A DNA stretch of 64,000 bases from CAYPPG01 sp964412555 (GTDB lineage: Bacteria; Hinthialibacterota; Hinthialibacteria; Hinthialibacterales; Hinthialibacteraceae). Below are positions 46,030 through 53,477 of the stretch, piece after piece. Location: contig CAYPPG010000028.1 in the NCBI GenBank assembly GCA_964412555.1, positions 32,326 through 96,325 of the forward strand, in the 5' to 3' direction. The number at the start of each line of letters is the position of its first letter. The first letter of the stretch is position 1. The notes beneath the pieces are model-generated. The model had not been told where the DNA came from. It did not search any database and saw only the letters and a program-made list of their open reading frames with translations. A program made the translations under genes and the position numbers.

Positions 46030-47565
46030 ATGCAGATCATTTGTATTTCACGTGGTAGTTACAGCCGTGGGAAAGAACTCGCGGATCGGTTGGCGGAGAA
46101 ACTGGGATTTCAATGCGTGTCCAGGGAAGAATTGCTGGATGAGGCCACTCGCCGGGGAATTCCCGTGGGGCGTATTGAGATGGCTATGATCAAACCTCAT
46201 TATATGACTGAGCGTTTGCTTCTGGCGAAAGAACATTATTTGGCGTTGGTTACTGCGTTTCTTTGCGAGCGGGCACTGCAATCCAATATCGTTTATCACG
46301 GCCGTGGCGGTCATTTGGTTATGCAAGGGGTGAGTCACGTCTTGCGTATTCGGGTGGTTTCGGATTTGGAGTATCGGATTCAAGCCGTCATGCAACGGTT
46401 GAACTTGTCTCGAGAGAAAGCAAAAAGTTACATTGAGCAAGTGGAGGAAGACCGCAAACGGTGGATGAAGCATTTATACAATGTGGATTGGGAAGAAGCT
46501 TCTCATTATGACATGGTCATCAATTTGGAGCAAATGACTGTTGAAAATGCCGCGATGGCTTTATGTTCATTTTCTCAATTGCCGGATTTTCAAGAAACCC
46601 CCGCTTCCCGCCAAGTCTTAGAGGATTTATTGCTCGCATCCCGTGCCCGAATGGCTTTAGCGGAAGATGAACGTACTTGTGACGCCCAAGTGAAAGTGCG
46701 AGCGACATCTGGAATGGTTTCAGTGACCTATTTACCTCAACAGTCACGATTGGCCGATGTAATTCCTTCTGTCCTTCAGTCACTGGAGGGGATTCGAAAT
46801 CTTCGCTGCACGATGGCCCGCACAAGCATATTGTGGATTCAGGAACGATTCGATCCTTCCAGCATCGTTTTTCAACACCTTCTGGATATCGCCGAAAAAT
46901 GGGATGCTGCCATTGAACTGCTCCGTTTCATTCCCATAGAAGAGAACCAGTATGTGGAAGTACCTGATGGAGCGGAGACGTTTCCTCTTCGGACGCTGGA
47001 TACTTTAGAGATGGCTCCTCGACAAAGGCGCGAGGAGAATGGCGGAATCGAAGACGACATCGAGGAAAGCTGCGACAGCGATTGTGGAGAAAAAGAAACC
47101 CTATGCGATCTGATCAAAGTCGGTAGGGCAGGTGGGGGGCGCTGTCTAAAAGCCCCTCCGAAGCGAATTCTTTCGGGAATCGATAAAGGGATTCAATACA
47201 GTTTGATTGTCGTCGGCGATTTGTTTCTCTCCAAAGGCGCGCATGCCCAGAAACGGATGTGCCGGGAGCTGGGGGGGTATCTTACAGAACATATAAAATG
47301 TCCTGTCGTCATGGCGGATGAGCTTCGAACTCATTACCTTTTTGGGAAAAAACAATTAGTTCAAATGATTGTTTATTTTCTCATTGTTCTTTTTATGATT
47401 GTATTGACTTTTCAAAATCAATTACCGATTCTTCGTTTCTTTTCGAATGAGAATTTTGGAATGCGCGTCTTGTCGGTTGGGGTTTTGGCTTTGGTTGTGC
47501 CACTTTTTGCTTACACCTACGGTACATTTTCTCATCTATTGTGTAAGTTGTTGAAACTGGAATAG
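46030..47565 (+). CDS. Cytidylate-kinase-like protein with additional sensory region and C-terminal membrane helices
   Basis: 511 residues. Residues 1-195 match the cytidylate-kinase-like (Cytidylate_kin2) family: MQIICISRGSYSRGKELADR with a P-loop-like GSYSRGKE in which the last Ser/Thr is Glu, ALQSNIVYHGRGGHLVMQGV, and the lid-like LNLSREKAKSYIEQVEEDRK. Then come two regions of about 75 residues resembling BON-like and universal-stress-like alpha/beta units (VKVRATSGMVSVTYLPQQS; YSLIVVGDLFLSKGAHAQKR) and two C-terminal membrane helices (QMIVYFLIVLFMIVLTF; VLSVGVLALVVPLFAYTYG). A membrane-tied nucleotide or phosphate sensor is inferred, not a housekeeping CMP kinase. First gene of the locus. 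Confidence 0.7.
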   Translation: MQIICISRGSYSRGKELADRLAEKLGFQCVSREELLDEATRRGIPVGRIEMAMIKPHYMTERLLLAKEHYLALVTAFLCERALQSNIVYHGRGGHLVMQGVSHVLRIRVVSDLEYRIQAVMQRLNLSREKAKSYIEQVEEDRKRWMKHLYNVDWEEASHYDMVINLEQMTVENAAMALCSFSQLPDFQETPASRQVLEDLLLASRARMALAEDERTCDAQVKVRATSGMVSVTYLPQQSRLADVIPSVLQSLEGIRNLRCTMARTSILWIQERFDPSSIVFQHLLDIAEKWDAAIELLRFIPIEENQYVEVPDGAETFPLRTLDTLEMAPRQRREENGGIEDDIEESCDSDCGEKETLCDLIKVGRAGGGRCLKAPPKRILSGIDKGIQYSLIVVGDLFLSKGAHAQKRMCRELGGYLTEHIKCPVVMADELRTHYLFGKKQLVQMIVYFLIVLFMIVLTFQNQLPILRFFSNENFGMRVLSVGVLALVVPLFAYTYGTFSHLLCKLLKLE

Positions 47566-47625
47566 AGGAGATCGACCGGTTGTTCTTTTATCTTGGGGGA
47601 ATGAGGAAAAGAAAGGGGAGAATTC

Positions 47626-48738
47626 ATGCCTGAGGATTTGAGTCAATTCATCAGCCTCGAATGGATCGATGCCATTCAAGTGGTTTTATTGGGATTTATC
47701 GGAGGCACACTGAGTGGATTTATCGGGAGCGGGGGGGCATTTTTTATGACACCTGGAATGATGAATTTAGGTGTGCCGGGGGTTATCGCTGTGGCGAGTA
47801 ATGTCGCCCACAAATTCGGCAAAGCGATGATGGGCTCGAAGCGGCACAGTGAAATGGGGAACGTGGATAAAAAACTTGGGATTTTTCTTATTTTAACCGC
47901 GTTCGCTGGAAATTATCTAGCGGTTCGGATCAATGATTTTCTTTTTGGTGGTGAAGCGGGGGGCCATGGGAGTGGGGGATCGGCAGCCGTCGATTTGTAC
48001 ATCAGTTTGGTGTTTGTGCTTGTTCTGACAGCAGTATCGATTTCGATGCTTCGAGACGTATGGAAGTCGACCAAGGATGAGATGGGGCCTTCCCGAAAGA
48101 TCACGGAATTTTTATCCCGCTTGCGTCTTTCTCCCTTGATTTATTTCCCTGTTGCGGATGTACATGTTTCTTTGTGGATTCTGTTGCTTGTAGGATTGGC
48201 TACGGGATATTTGGCGGGAACCATCGGAGTGGGAGGATTCATTGGGGTTCCGGCGATGATATACGTGTTTGGTCTTCCGACTACGGTAGCGGCGGGAACT
48301 GAATTGTTTCTCGCTATGATGATGGGAGCATTTTTGGCATGTAATTATGTCTATTTGGGCTATGTGGATATTCGTTTGACATTATTGTTGTATTTAGGTT
48401 CACTTATTGGCATTAATATCGGTGTGTATGGAACCAAAGTTGTGAAGGAATTGTATATCCGGATGGTTACCGGCATTGTGATTCTATTGTGTGTTTTGAG
48501 CCGTGGTATTGCTATCCCGATGTATCTCCGGCAGCTCGGCTGGCTGGAAATGGATGCAGGATGGGATGTGTACTTCAATCAAGCGAGCAAAGCGTTGTTA
48601 TTTATCGCCGGTCTTTCCGGTGTGGGAGTTATCCTGTACCATGTTTTTAAAGCGTATTACTTACGGAGGCGGATGCGGGCGGAACTGGAAATCGCTGAAC
48701 ATTCGCCTCAACCGGCCTGTGAAGAAATAAAGACATAG
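47626..48738 (+). CDS. TauE/SafE family anion permease
   Basis: 370 residues with about eight membrane segments in two related halves: VVLLGFIGGTLSGFIGSGGA followed by FFMTPGMMNLGVPGVIAVAS in the first, LLVGLATGYLAGTIGVGGFI and VAAGTELFLAMMMGAFLACN in the second. The Gly-rich 'G-S/V-G-G-A/F' loops are the family signature. Members export or import sulfite, sulfoacetate and other small anions. The C-terminal 30 residues are cytoplasmic and charged. GGGGAG precedes the ATG. It lies between the first kinase-like gene and a receiver gene, so it may be the transporter controlled by, or sensed through, the locus. Confidence 0.85.
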   Translation: MPEDLSQFISLEWIDAIQVVLLGFIGGTLSGFIGSGGAFFMTPGMMNLGVPGVIAVASNVAHKFGKAMMGSKRHSEMGNVDKKLGIFLILTAFAGNYLAVRINDFLFGGEAGGHGSGGSAAVDLYISLVFVLVLTAVSISMLRDVWKSTKDEMGPSRKITEFLSRLRLSPLIYFPVADVHVSLWILLLVGLATGYLAGTIGVGGFIGVPAMIYVFGLPTTVAAGTELFLAMMMGAFLACNYVYLGYVDIRLTLLLYLGSLIGINIGVYGTKVVKELYIRMVTGIVILLCVLSRGIAIPMYLRQLGWLEMDAGWDVYFNQASKALLFIAGLSGVGVILYHVFKAYYLRRRMRAELEIAEHSPQPACEEIKT

Positions 48739-48795
48739 AGATCAGCGAGACATGAACAAGATATGTTTCTTGTGCAAAGTAGGAAGGCCCAATGA

Positions 48796-49182
48796 ATGAT
48801 GGATAAACAGAAAATCCAAGTCATGGTGATAGACGATGAGGTGATTGTCTGTAAACGGCTCAAAGCGGCATTGGAAAAAAAAGGGTATGAGGTGGAGATA
48901 TTCGAAAGTAGCAAGGCGGCGATGGATCGATATGAGGAAAAACACTTCGATGTCATTGTGTCCGACATTCGAATGGATGACATAGACGGACTCGATGTTC
49001 TCGAAAGAGTGCAGTCTTCGTCGAATCCGACAAAAGTGATCTTGATTACCGGATATGCTACAGTGGAAATCGCTCGAGCGGCATTGGCAAAAGGCGCGTT
49101 TGATTGTATCGCGAAACCGTTTAAACCCAATGAGTTACGAGATGTGATCGATAGGGCGGTGCAAGCGCTTGAAAGCGCTTAA
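48796..49182 (+). CDS. Stand-alone response-regulator receiver (first of two)
   Basis: 128 residues, a complete receiver and nothing else: the acidic pair in VMVIDDEVIV, phospho-acceptor Asp in VIVSDIRMDD near residue 57, Thr in LITGYAT and the Lys in IAKPFKPNEL. With no output domain it should work by protein-protein contact or as a phosphate relay or sink. It closely resembles the receiver at 50251-50628 (shared text ITGYA, GAFD, IAKPFKP, ELRDVI). It starts 57 bases after the permease gene, and the second kinase-like gene follows after 22 bases. Confidence 0.9.
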   Translation: MMDKQKIQVMVIDDEVIVCKRLKAALEKKGYEVEIFESSKAAMDRYEEKHFDVIVSDIRMDDIDGLDVLERVQSSSNPTKVILITGYATVEIARAALAKGAFDCIAKPFKPNELRDVIDRAVQALESA

Positions 49183-49204
49183 CTAACCAGTGAAGAGGTG
49201 GATT

Positions 49205-50029
49205 ATGTCTGTGATTTCTATCTCATACGGTTCCAGCACTGTGCGAAACAACATTGCGGAAGAAGTGGCTAAGCATATGGGGTATTCTCTAGTAGGGCGG
49301 GAAGTCCTGAAGCAGGCATCTGCTGAATTTGATGTTCCGGAAACCAAACTTTCTCATGCAATTCATCATGGTCCTTCCTTTTTCGGTATGTCAGAATTAA
49401 AACGAAAGCGCTACATTGCTTATATTTTGGCGGCGGGAGCTAAATTTCTTCTTCAAAACGATATTATTTATCATGGTCCGGCCGGTCACGTTATCGCTCA
49501 AGGTGTGTCTCACGTTTTAAAAGTCTTGATTCGCTCCTCGAAGAAAGATCGGATTGCTTTTCTAATGGACAGCAAAAATCTCTCGCGCGAAAAAGCCGAA
49601 GCGGAGGTAGCCCATGAAGAAAAAGAACGGGCGAAGTGGGCGAAAATGGCCTTTGAAATCGATGATACCGATTCCAAATTGTACGACCTTACTCTTGATA
49701 TCAATCGAACCGGTATGAGAGATGCGGTGAAGCGGATTGCGGATACTGCACAAGAAAAACGATTTCATCCGATGACCTATTCTTTGCAAACCATGAGAGA
49801 TAAGGAATGCATCTATAAAGTACGTGCCCTTCTCATCGATCTTGACCCGGATGTGCATGTTCATTGCAAAAAGGGGAATGTGGTCGTAGAGACCAAGGCG
49901 GAAAAACGAAAAATGAAAAGAAATCAAGACATGATTGAAGAACGGTTAAAAAATGTCTCGGAAGTGGAACAACTCGAAATTCATATGAGAGAAGATTATT
50001 TTGAGCAGGTGGCATTATCCATGAGATGA
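49205..50029 (+). CDS. Second cytidylate-kinase-like protein with degenerate P-loop and BON-like C-terminus
   Basis: 274 residues, paralogous to the N-terminal part of the protein at 46030: it shares IIYHGPAGHVIAQGVSHVLK and NLSREKAEAEVAHEEKERAK. At the P-loop position it has SYGSSTVRNNIAEEVAK, so the Gly-Lys of the Walker motif is missing; ATP-dependent kinase activity is unlikely. The C-terminal 70 residues (YKVRALLIDLDPDVHVHCKK, GNVVVETKAEK) resemble a BON-like domain. No membrane segment. GAGG six bases before the ATG at 49205 supports this start over the GTG at 49190. The stop runs directly into a tandem palindromic repeat. Confidence 0.72.
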   Translation: MSVISISYGSSTVRNNIAEEVAKHMGYSLVGREVLKQASAEFDVPETKLSHAIHHGPSFFGMSELKRKRYIAYILAAGAKFLLQNDIIYHGPAGHVIAQGVSHVLKVLIRSSKKDRIAFLMDSKNLSREKAEAEVAHEEKERAKWAKMAFEIDDTDSKLYDLTLDINRTGMRDAVKRIADTAQEKRFHPMTYSLQTMRDKECIYKVRALLIDLDPDVHVHCKKGNVVVETKAEKRKMKRNQDMIEERLKNVSEVEQLEIHMREDYFEQVALSMR

Positions 50030-50239
50030 AAGCGGGTAGCCAGAGCAAGACGTCAGGTCTGCCCTGGTGGTGGAGCGCAAACCGGCAAGGGGAGACTTCG
50101 CTTACCCTTGCTACCCGTTTATCTATGAGATAATAAGCGGGTAGCCAGGGCAAGATGTCAGGTCTGCCCTGGTGGTGGAGCGCAAACCGGCAAGGGGAGA
50201 CTACGCTTACCCTTGCTACCCGTTTATCTATGAGATAAT
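50030..50239. repeat. Two tandem copies of a 105-bp palindromic element
   Basis: AAGCGGGTAGCC begins at 50030 and again at 50135; the copies differ at only a few positions. Each copy is itself an imperfect inverted repeat: GCGGGTAGCCAGGGCAAG at the left is the inverse of CTTACCCTTGCTACCCGTTT near the right. The copies end in TATGAGATAATA, which resembles the end of the preceding gene (ATGAGATGA). The second copy ends directly at the ribosome site of the next receiver gene. Related sequence occurs near 58505-58673. Confidence 0.85.
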
Positions 50240-50250
50240 AAGGAGAAAGG

Positions 50251-50628
50251 ATGAACAAACCGCTGAGTATATTGCTCTTGGATGATGAACCGATTGTAGG
50301 GAAACGTCTGAAACCAGCTCTCGAAAAAATCGGTTACGACGTCGAAGTGTTTGAAATACCTTCCGAAGCGGTAAAACGGATCAAGGAAAAAGAGTTCGAG
50401 ATTGTTGTTACCGATATTTATATGGATGAAATGGACGGCTTTCAAATTCTTGAGTTAGTTTTGAAGACGTATCCACAAACGAAAGTCATTGTCATTACAG
50501 GATATGCGATGATGGAAATGGCGCGAAGAGCGATGACGAATGGAGCGTTCGATTTTATCGCCAAACCGTTTAAACCGGATGAACTGCGTGATGTGATCAT
50601 GAAAGCGGCTAAGACCTTCGAATCTTGA
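50251..50628 (+). CDS. Stand-alone response-regulator receiver (second of two)
   Basis: 125 residues, receiver only: ILLLDDEPIVGKRLKPALEK, phospho-acceptor Asp in IVVTDIYMDEMDG near residue 55, VITGYAMMEMARR, and Lys in FIAKPFKPDELRDV. It is a paralogue of the receiver at 48796. AAGGAG lies five bases before the ATG, immediately after the second repeat copy. The histidine kinase gene follows after 26 bases and is the obvious phosphate donor. Confidence 0.92.
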   Translation: MNKPLSILLLDDEPIVGKRLKPALEKIGYDVEVFEIPSEAVKRIKEKEFEIVVTDIYMDEMDGFQILELVLKTYPQTKVIVITGYAMMEMARRAMTNGAFDFIAKPFKPDELRDVIMKAAKTFES

Positions 50629-50654
50629 TGGAATCAGTATAAGAGCGAAAGATC

Positions 50655-52211
50655 ATGAATGAGCGAAGCGCGGAACGTTCCAACCATACCCCTCAGAACA
50701 AAAATTCTGACCATGCTTCGCCGGGGATGAATCGGCATGATACATTTGATGAATTGACTCGGAAAGCATTCGTCGATCGTCCCAAATTTAGTATTCGGAT
50801 GCAGATTTATTTCAGTTTAATCTTCTCCTTCCTGGTTATTCTCGGAATTGCAATCGCGCAAATCATGACCGTTCATATGATGGGGAAGAAGATTTATTTT
50901 CTGGAAGTCGCTAATAATTATCTTTTTGAAATTCAGCAGGCACGCCGATTCGAGAAAAATTTCTTTTTGTATGGTACCAATCTGACCGAGGCCATTGATA
51001 GTGTTCACCAGGCAAAAACGATTCTCGAAGAGGAAGCGGATCAATTGAAAGAGATCGTTGGAGCGGATGCGTTCGGTATGTTCTTACCGCACCTGAATCA
51101 ATATACATTGTTGTTGGAAAATTTGGCAACCCTAGAAAAACAAACATCGAATCTTGATTCTCAAAATCTAATGGAAGAAGCCGAACTGGAAGTGCGCAAA
51201 CATGGCCAAGAAATGGTTTCTTTTGCACAAGAACTGAAACAAAAAGAAAAAAGTGCTCTACAAAAAATGATTCATCTATCCAGAAATGTCCATTCTTATT
51301 CCTTGCTATTCCTTTTTCTGGTGATCCTTTTCAATACGTATCTCTTGAGCCGGCGTATCTTAGCTCCCATCAATCGGTATGTACGCTATACTCAGCTCAT
51401 TGCTGCTGGTGAGTATTCTCAAATCAAGCCTGCTCGCTCCTATCGTGACGAGTTTTCCGATTTGGCGCTGGCCATCAATTTGATGATCAATGAACTGAAA
51501 CTTCACCAAGATATTCTCATTCAATCCCACAAACTAAAGGCAGTTGGTACTTTAACAGCGGGGGTGGCTCATGAATTGAACAATCCGATCAACAATATGA
51601 TGCTGACAGTTCATATGCTGAAAGAAGATTACAAGGAACTATCGGATGGCGAAAAACTGGAAATGATCGATGATTTAATCAACGAAACCGACCGCAGTAA
51701 AAAAATTGTGACCAATTTGTTAGATTTCGCTCGGGAAAGCGAAAGCCGTATGGAACCTTTGGACATTGGTACCGTGATACAAGAAACACTAGATTTGGCC
51801 AGCAATCAGATCAATTTGAAAGGCGCTCGTGTGAAACTTACAATTGATAGCGAATTACCCCACGTTCATGGTGATAAACAGCAGCTGTGTCAGGTATTTT
51901 TGAACTTGATTTTCAATGCTTTGGATGTTACCCAAAAGGGAGGCGCCATCGAAATCGATGTGGGGAAAGGGGATAATCCTGATTATGCGGTTGTTGCAGT
52001 TACCGATCATGGACCGGGAATCCCCGATCACATTCTCCAATCTGTTTTTGATCCTTTTTTCACGACGAAATCCATGCAAGGGGGCACCGGCTTGGGATTG
52101 TCGGTTTCTCAAGGGATTATCGCAAAACATGGTGGAGAAATTCGTGTCTCGACAGAGATGAATGCTGGAACTACCTTTTTTGTTGAATTACCGGTGATTT
52201 CGTTCCGGTAA
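50655..52211 (+). CDS. Membrane sensor histidine kinase
   Basis: 518 residues. Membrane helix 1 is about residues 50-75 (IYFSLIFSFLVILGIAIAQI), a periplasmic helical sensor of about 130 residues rich in Glu, Leu and Lys follows, and helix 2 is at about 212-232 (YSLLFLFLVILFNTYLL). A HAMP linker precedes the HisKA domain with the phosphorylated His in GVAHELNNPINN near residue 306. The ATP-binding domain shows the N box NLIFNALDV, DHGPGIP and GGTGLGLSVSQG. It probably phosphorylates the two stand-alone receivers upstream. It ends 11 bases from the converging DUF433 gene. Confidence 0.92.
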   Translation: MNERSAERSNHTPQNKNSDHASPGMNRHDTFDELTRKAFVDRPKFSIRMQIYFSLIFSFLVILGIAIAQIMTVHMMGKKIYFLEVANNYLFEIQQARRFEKNFFLYGTNLTEAIDSVHQAKTILEEEADQLKEIVGADAFGMFLPHLNQYTLLLENLATLEKQTSNLDSQNLMEEAELEVRKHGQEMVSFAQELKQKEKSALQKMIHLSRNVHSYSLLFLFLVILFNTYLLSRRILAPINRYVRYTQLIAAGEYSQIKPARSYRDEFSDLALAINLMINELKLHQDILIQSHKLKAVGTLTAGVAHELNNPINNMMLTVHMLKEDYKELSDGEKLEMIDDLINETDRSKKIVTNLLDFARESESRMEPLDIGTVIQETLDLASNQINLKGARVKLTIDSELPHVHGDKQQLCQVFLNLIFNALDVTQKGGAIEIDVGKGDNPDYAVVAVTDHGPGIPDHILQSVFDPFFTTKSMQGGTGLGLSVSQGIIAKHGGEIRVSTEMNAGTTFFVELPVISFR

Positions 52212-52222
52212 TACGTTTCCGT

Positions 52223-52522
52223 TTATTCTTCCCATTTGAGAAGAATTTCATTCTCCGAGTGTTTGTCTTGCATATAGATTCCAACATGTTCAGAAAACGA
52301 TTTACTTGCCAGCCGAACGGCTTCCGTGATCGCTTCTTTTTGAATACTTCCACGCCATTCATCAACAATCGCTTCCCAAGCCATCCCGCTTGCAACCTGC
52401 TCAAGTACTTGTGATACCATAATTCTCGTACCGATAAAAGTCGGTTTGCCATGACAAATTTCATGGTCGGCGACAATATATCGGCCAAGCAGTTTTCGAT
52501 TCTTCTGGAAAGTCATTGTCAA
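52223..52522 (-). CDS. DUF433 family protein (possible orphan antitoxin or regulator)
   Basis: 99 residues. The family core is clear: YIVADHEICHGKPTFIGTRI, then VSQVLEQVASGMAWEAIVDE and EAITEAVRLASKS, a small helix-turn-helix-like fold. DUF433 proteins are often antitoxins paired with a DUF5615 PIN-like toxin encoded directly after them; no such partner exists here. The frame begins at a TTG five bases after AGGAG; the ATG two codons later is an alternative. Confidence 0.82.
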   Translation of the reverse strand: MTMTFQKNRKLLGRYIVADHEICHGKPTFIGTRIMVSQVLEQVASGMAWEAIVDEWRGSIQKEAITEAVRLASKSFSEHVGIYMQDKHSENEILLKWEE

Positions 52523-52654
52523 AATTACTCCTTTTGACTTGTTTCAACATTTATACACAGTAAAAGATTCAAAAATATTTTACTGATAGAACCAATTCGA
52601 ATAAAGTCCAACCATAACTACTGTTATCATGTCAATAATAAAGAATAAGACCGT

Positions 52655-53377
52655 TTATGGTATCGGAATCGATACTTCAAACACTGTCGAGTGCTGCCGT
52701 TTCAAAGATCGTTCCCACAGAATATTGCCAGTCGCGTCAGGAAGAATATCGGGAGTGGCCTGCGACACTTTCATGCTGGCAGGCAGTTTGAAATGCAACC
52801 GGAACAGTTGGTCGGTTTGAGGAGTGTATCGATAGGAAAAATAAGCAGTATTGTTTCGGTGCTGTACGACGTTCTCCTGTTGCACTTTCACTTGAATGGC
52901 GGGAAGCCGGTATGTCGGTACAGTTACCTGGCAGCGGCTGTAACTGTCAAAGGATTTCGAAAAGTAGGGAAGAGAACGGCCGTCAAGATCTTTGACTTGA
53001 AGAACCTTTCCAGGTACCAATATATTCAAAGTACCATCTTTTTTCGGACGGGAGACCGGAATCGTATATTCGAAAATAGTACTACCGTCTTTTTGAAGAG
53101 TGATGGAATGCTCACGAATAATCCCCAAATCCGAATCATAGGTATCCCCATCAACGCGAATAATCTCATGGAGCGGGATGGTTAATAATCCATAATCCGT
53201 GCGGAAAGTCGTGATCTCATTCGTTGTTTCTTCAATCATCCCTGCAAGAATCATCCCATCCGCCGTTTCGATGACGGTTCCTTTTACGTTCCGAGGGAGA
53301 TTTTGCGTATAGGAATCCATCGAAAACATTGGAAAAATTGTAAAAAGAAGAATCACTTTATTATGGATCCGTTTCAT
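52655..53377 (-). CDS. Secreted protein of unknown function
   Basis: 240 residues, family not recognised. The N-terminus is a Sec signal (RIHNKVILLFTIFPMFSMDS). The early part, NVKGTVIETADGMILAGMIE, followed by FRTDYGLLTIPLHEIIRVDG recalls small SH3-like or LSm-like beta domains seen in envelope proteins. The rest is beta-rich (STIFEYTIPVSRPKKDG; LFRLHFKLPASMKVSQATPD). The ATG at 53377 is chosen because AGGTG precedes it and the signal peptide begins there. It is alone on the minus strand between DUF433 and the ABC permease. Confidence 0.6.
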   Translation of the reverse strand: MKRIHNKVILLFTIFPMFSMDSYTQNLPRNVKGTVIETADGMILAGMIEETTNEITTFRTDYGLLTIPLHEIIRVDGDTYDSDLGIIREHSITLQKDGSTIFEYTIPVSRPKKDGTLNILVPGKVLQVKDLDGRSLPYFSKSFDSYSRCQVTVPTYRLPAIQVKVQQENVVQHRNNTAYFSYRYTPQTDQLFRLHFKLPASMKVSQATPDILPDATGNILWERSLKRQHSTVFEVSIPIP

Positions 53378-53477
53378 GCTGTCACCTTTAATCATCTTAC
53401 TTATTTCTGTTAAATAGCCCTATTTTTTTAACCGCTTGAATCGTGTTTTTCGGAAACTTTGATATGGTTCCGGTTTT

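Noticed and set aside
50030..50239. CRISPR-like repeat
   Set aside because: Only two long palindromic copies in direct contact without spacers, and no cas genes nearby.
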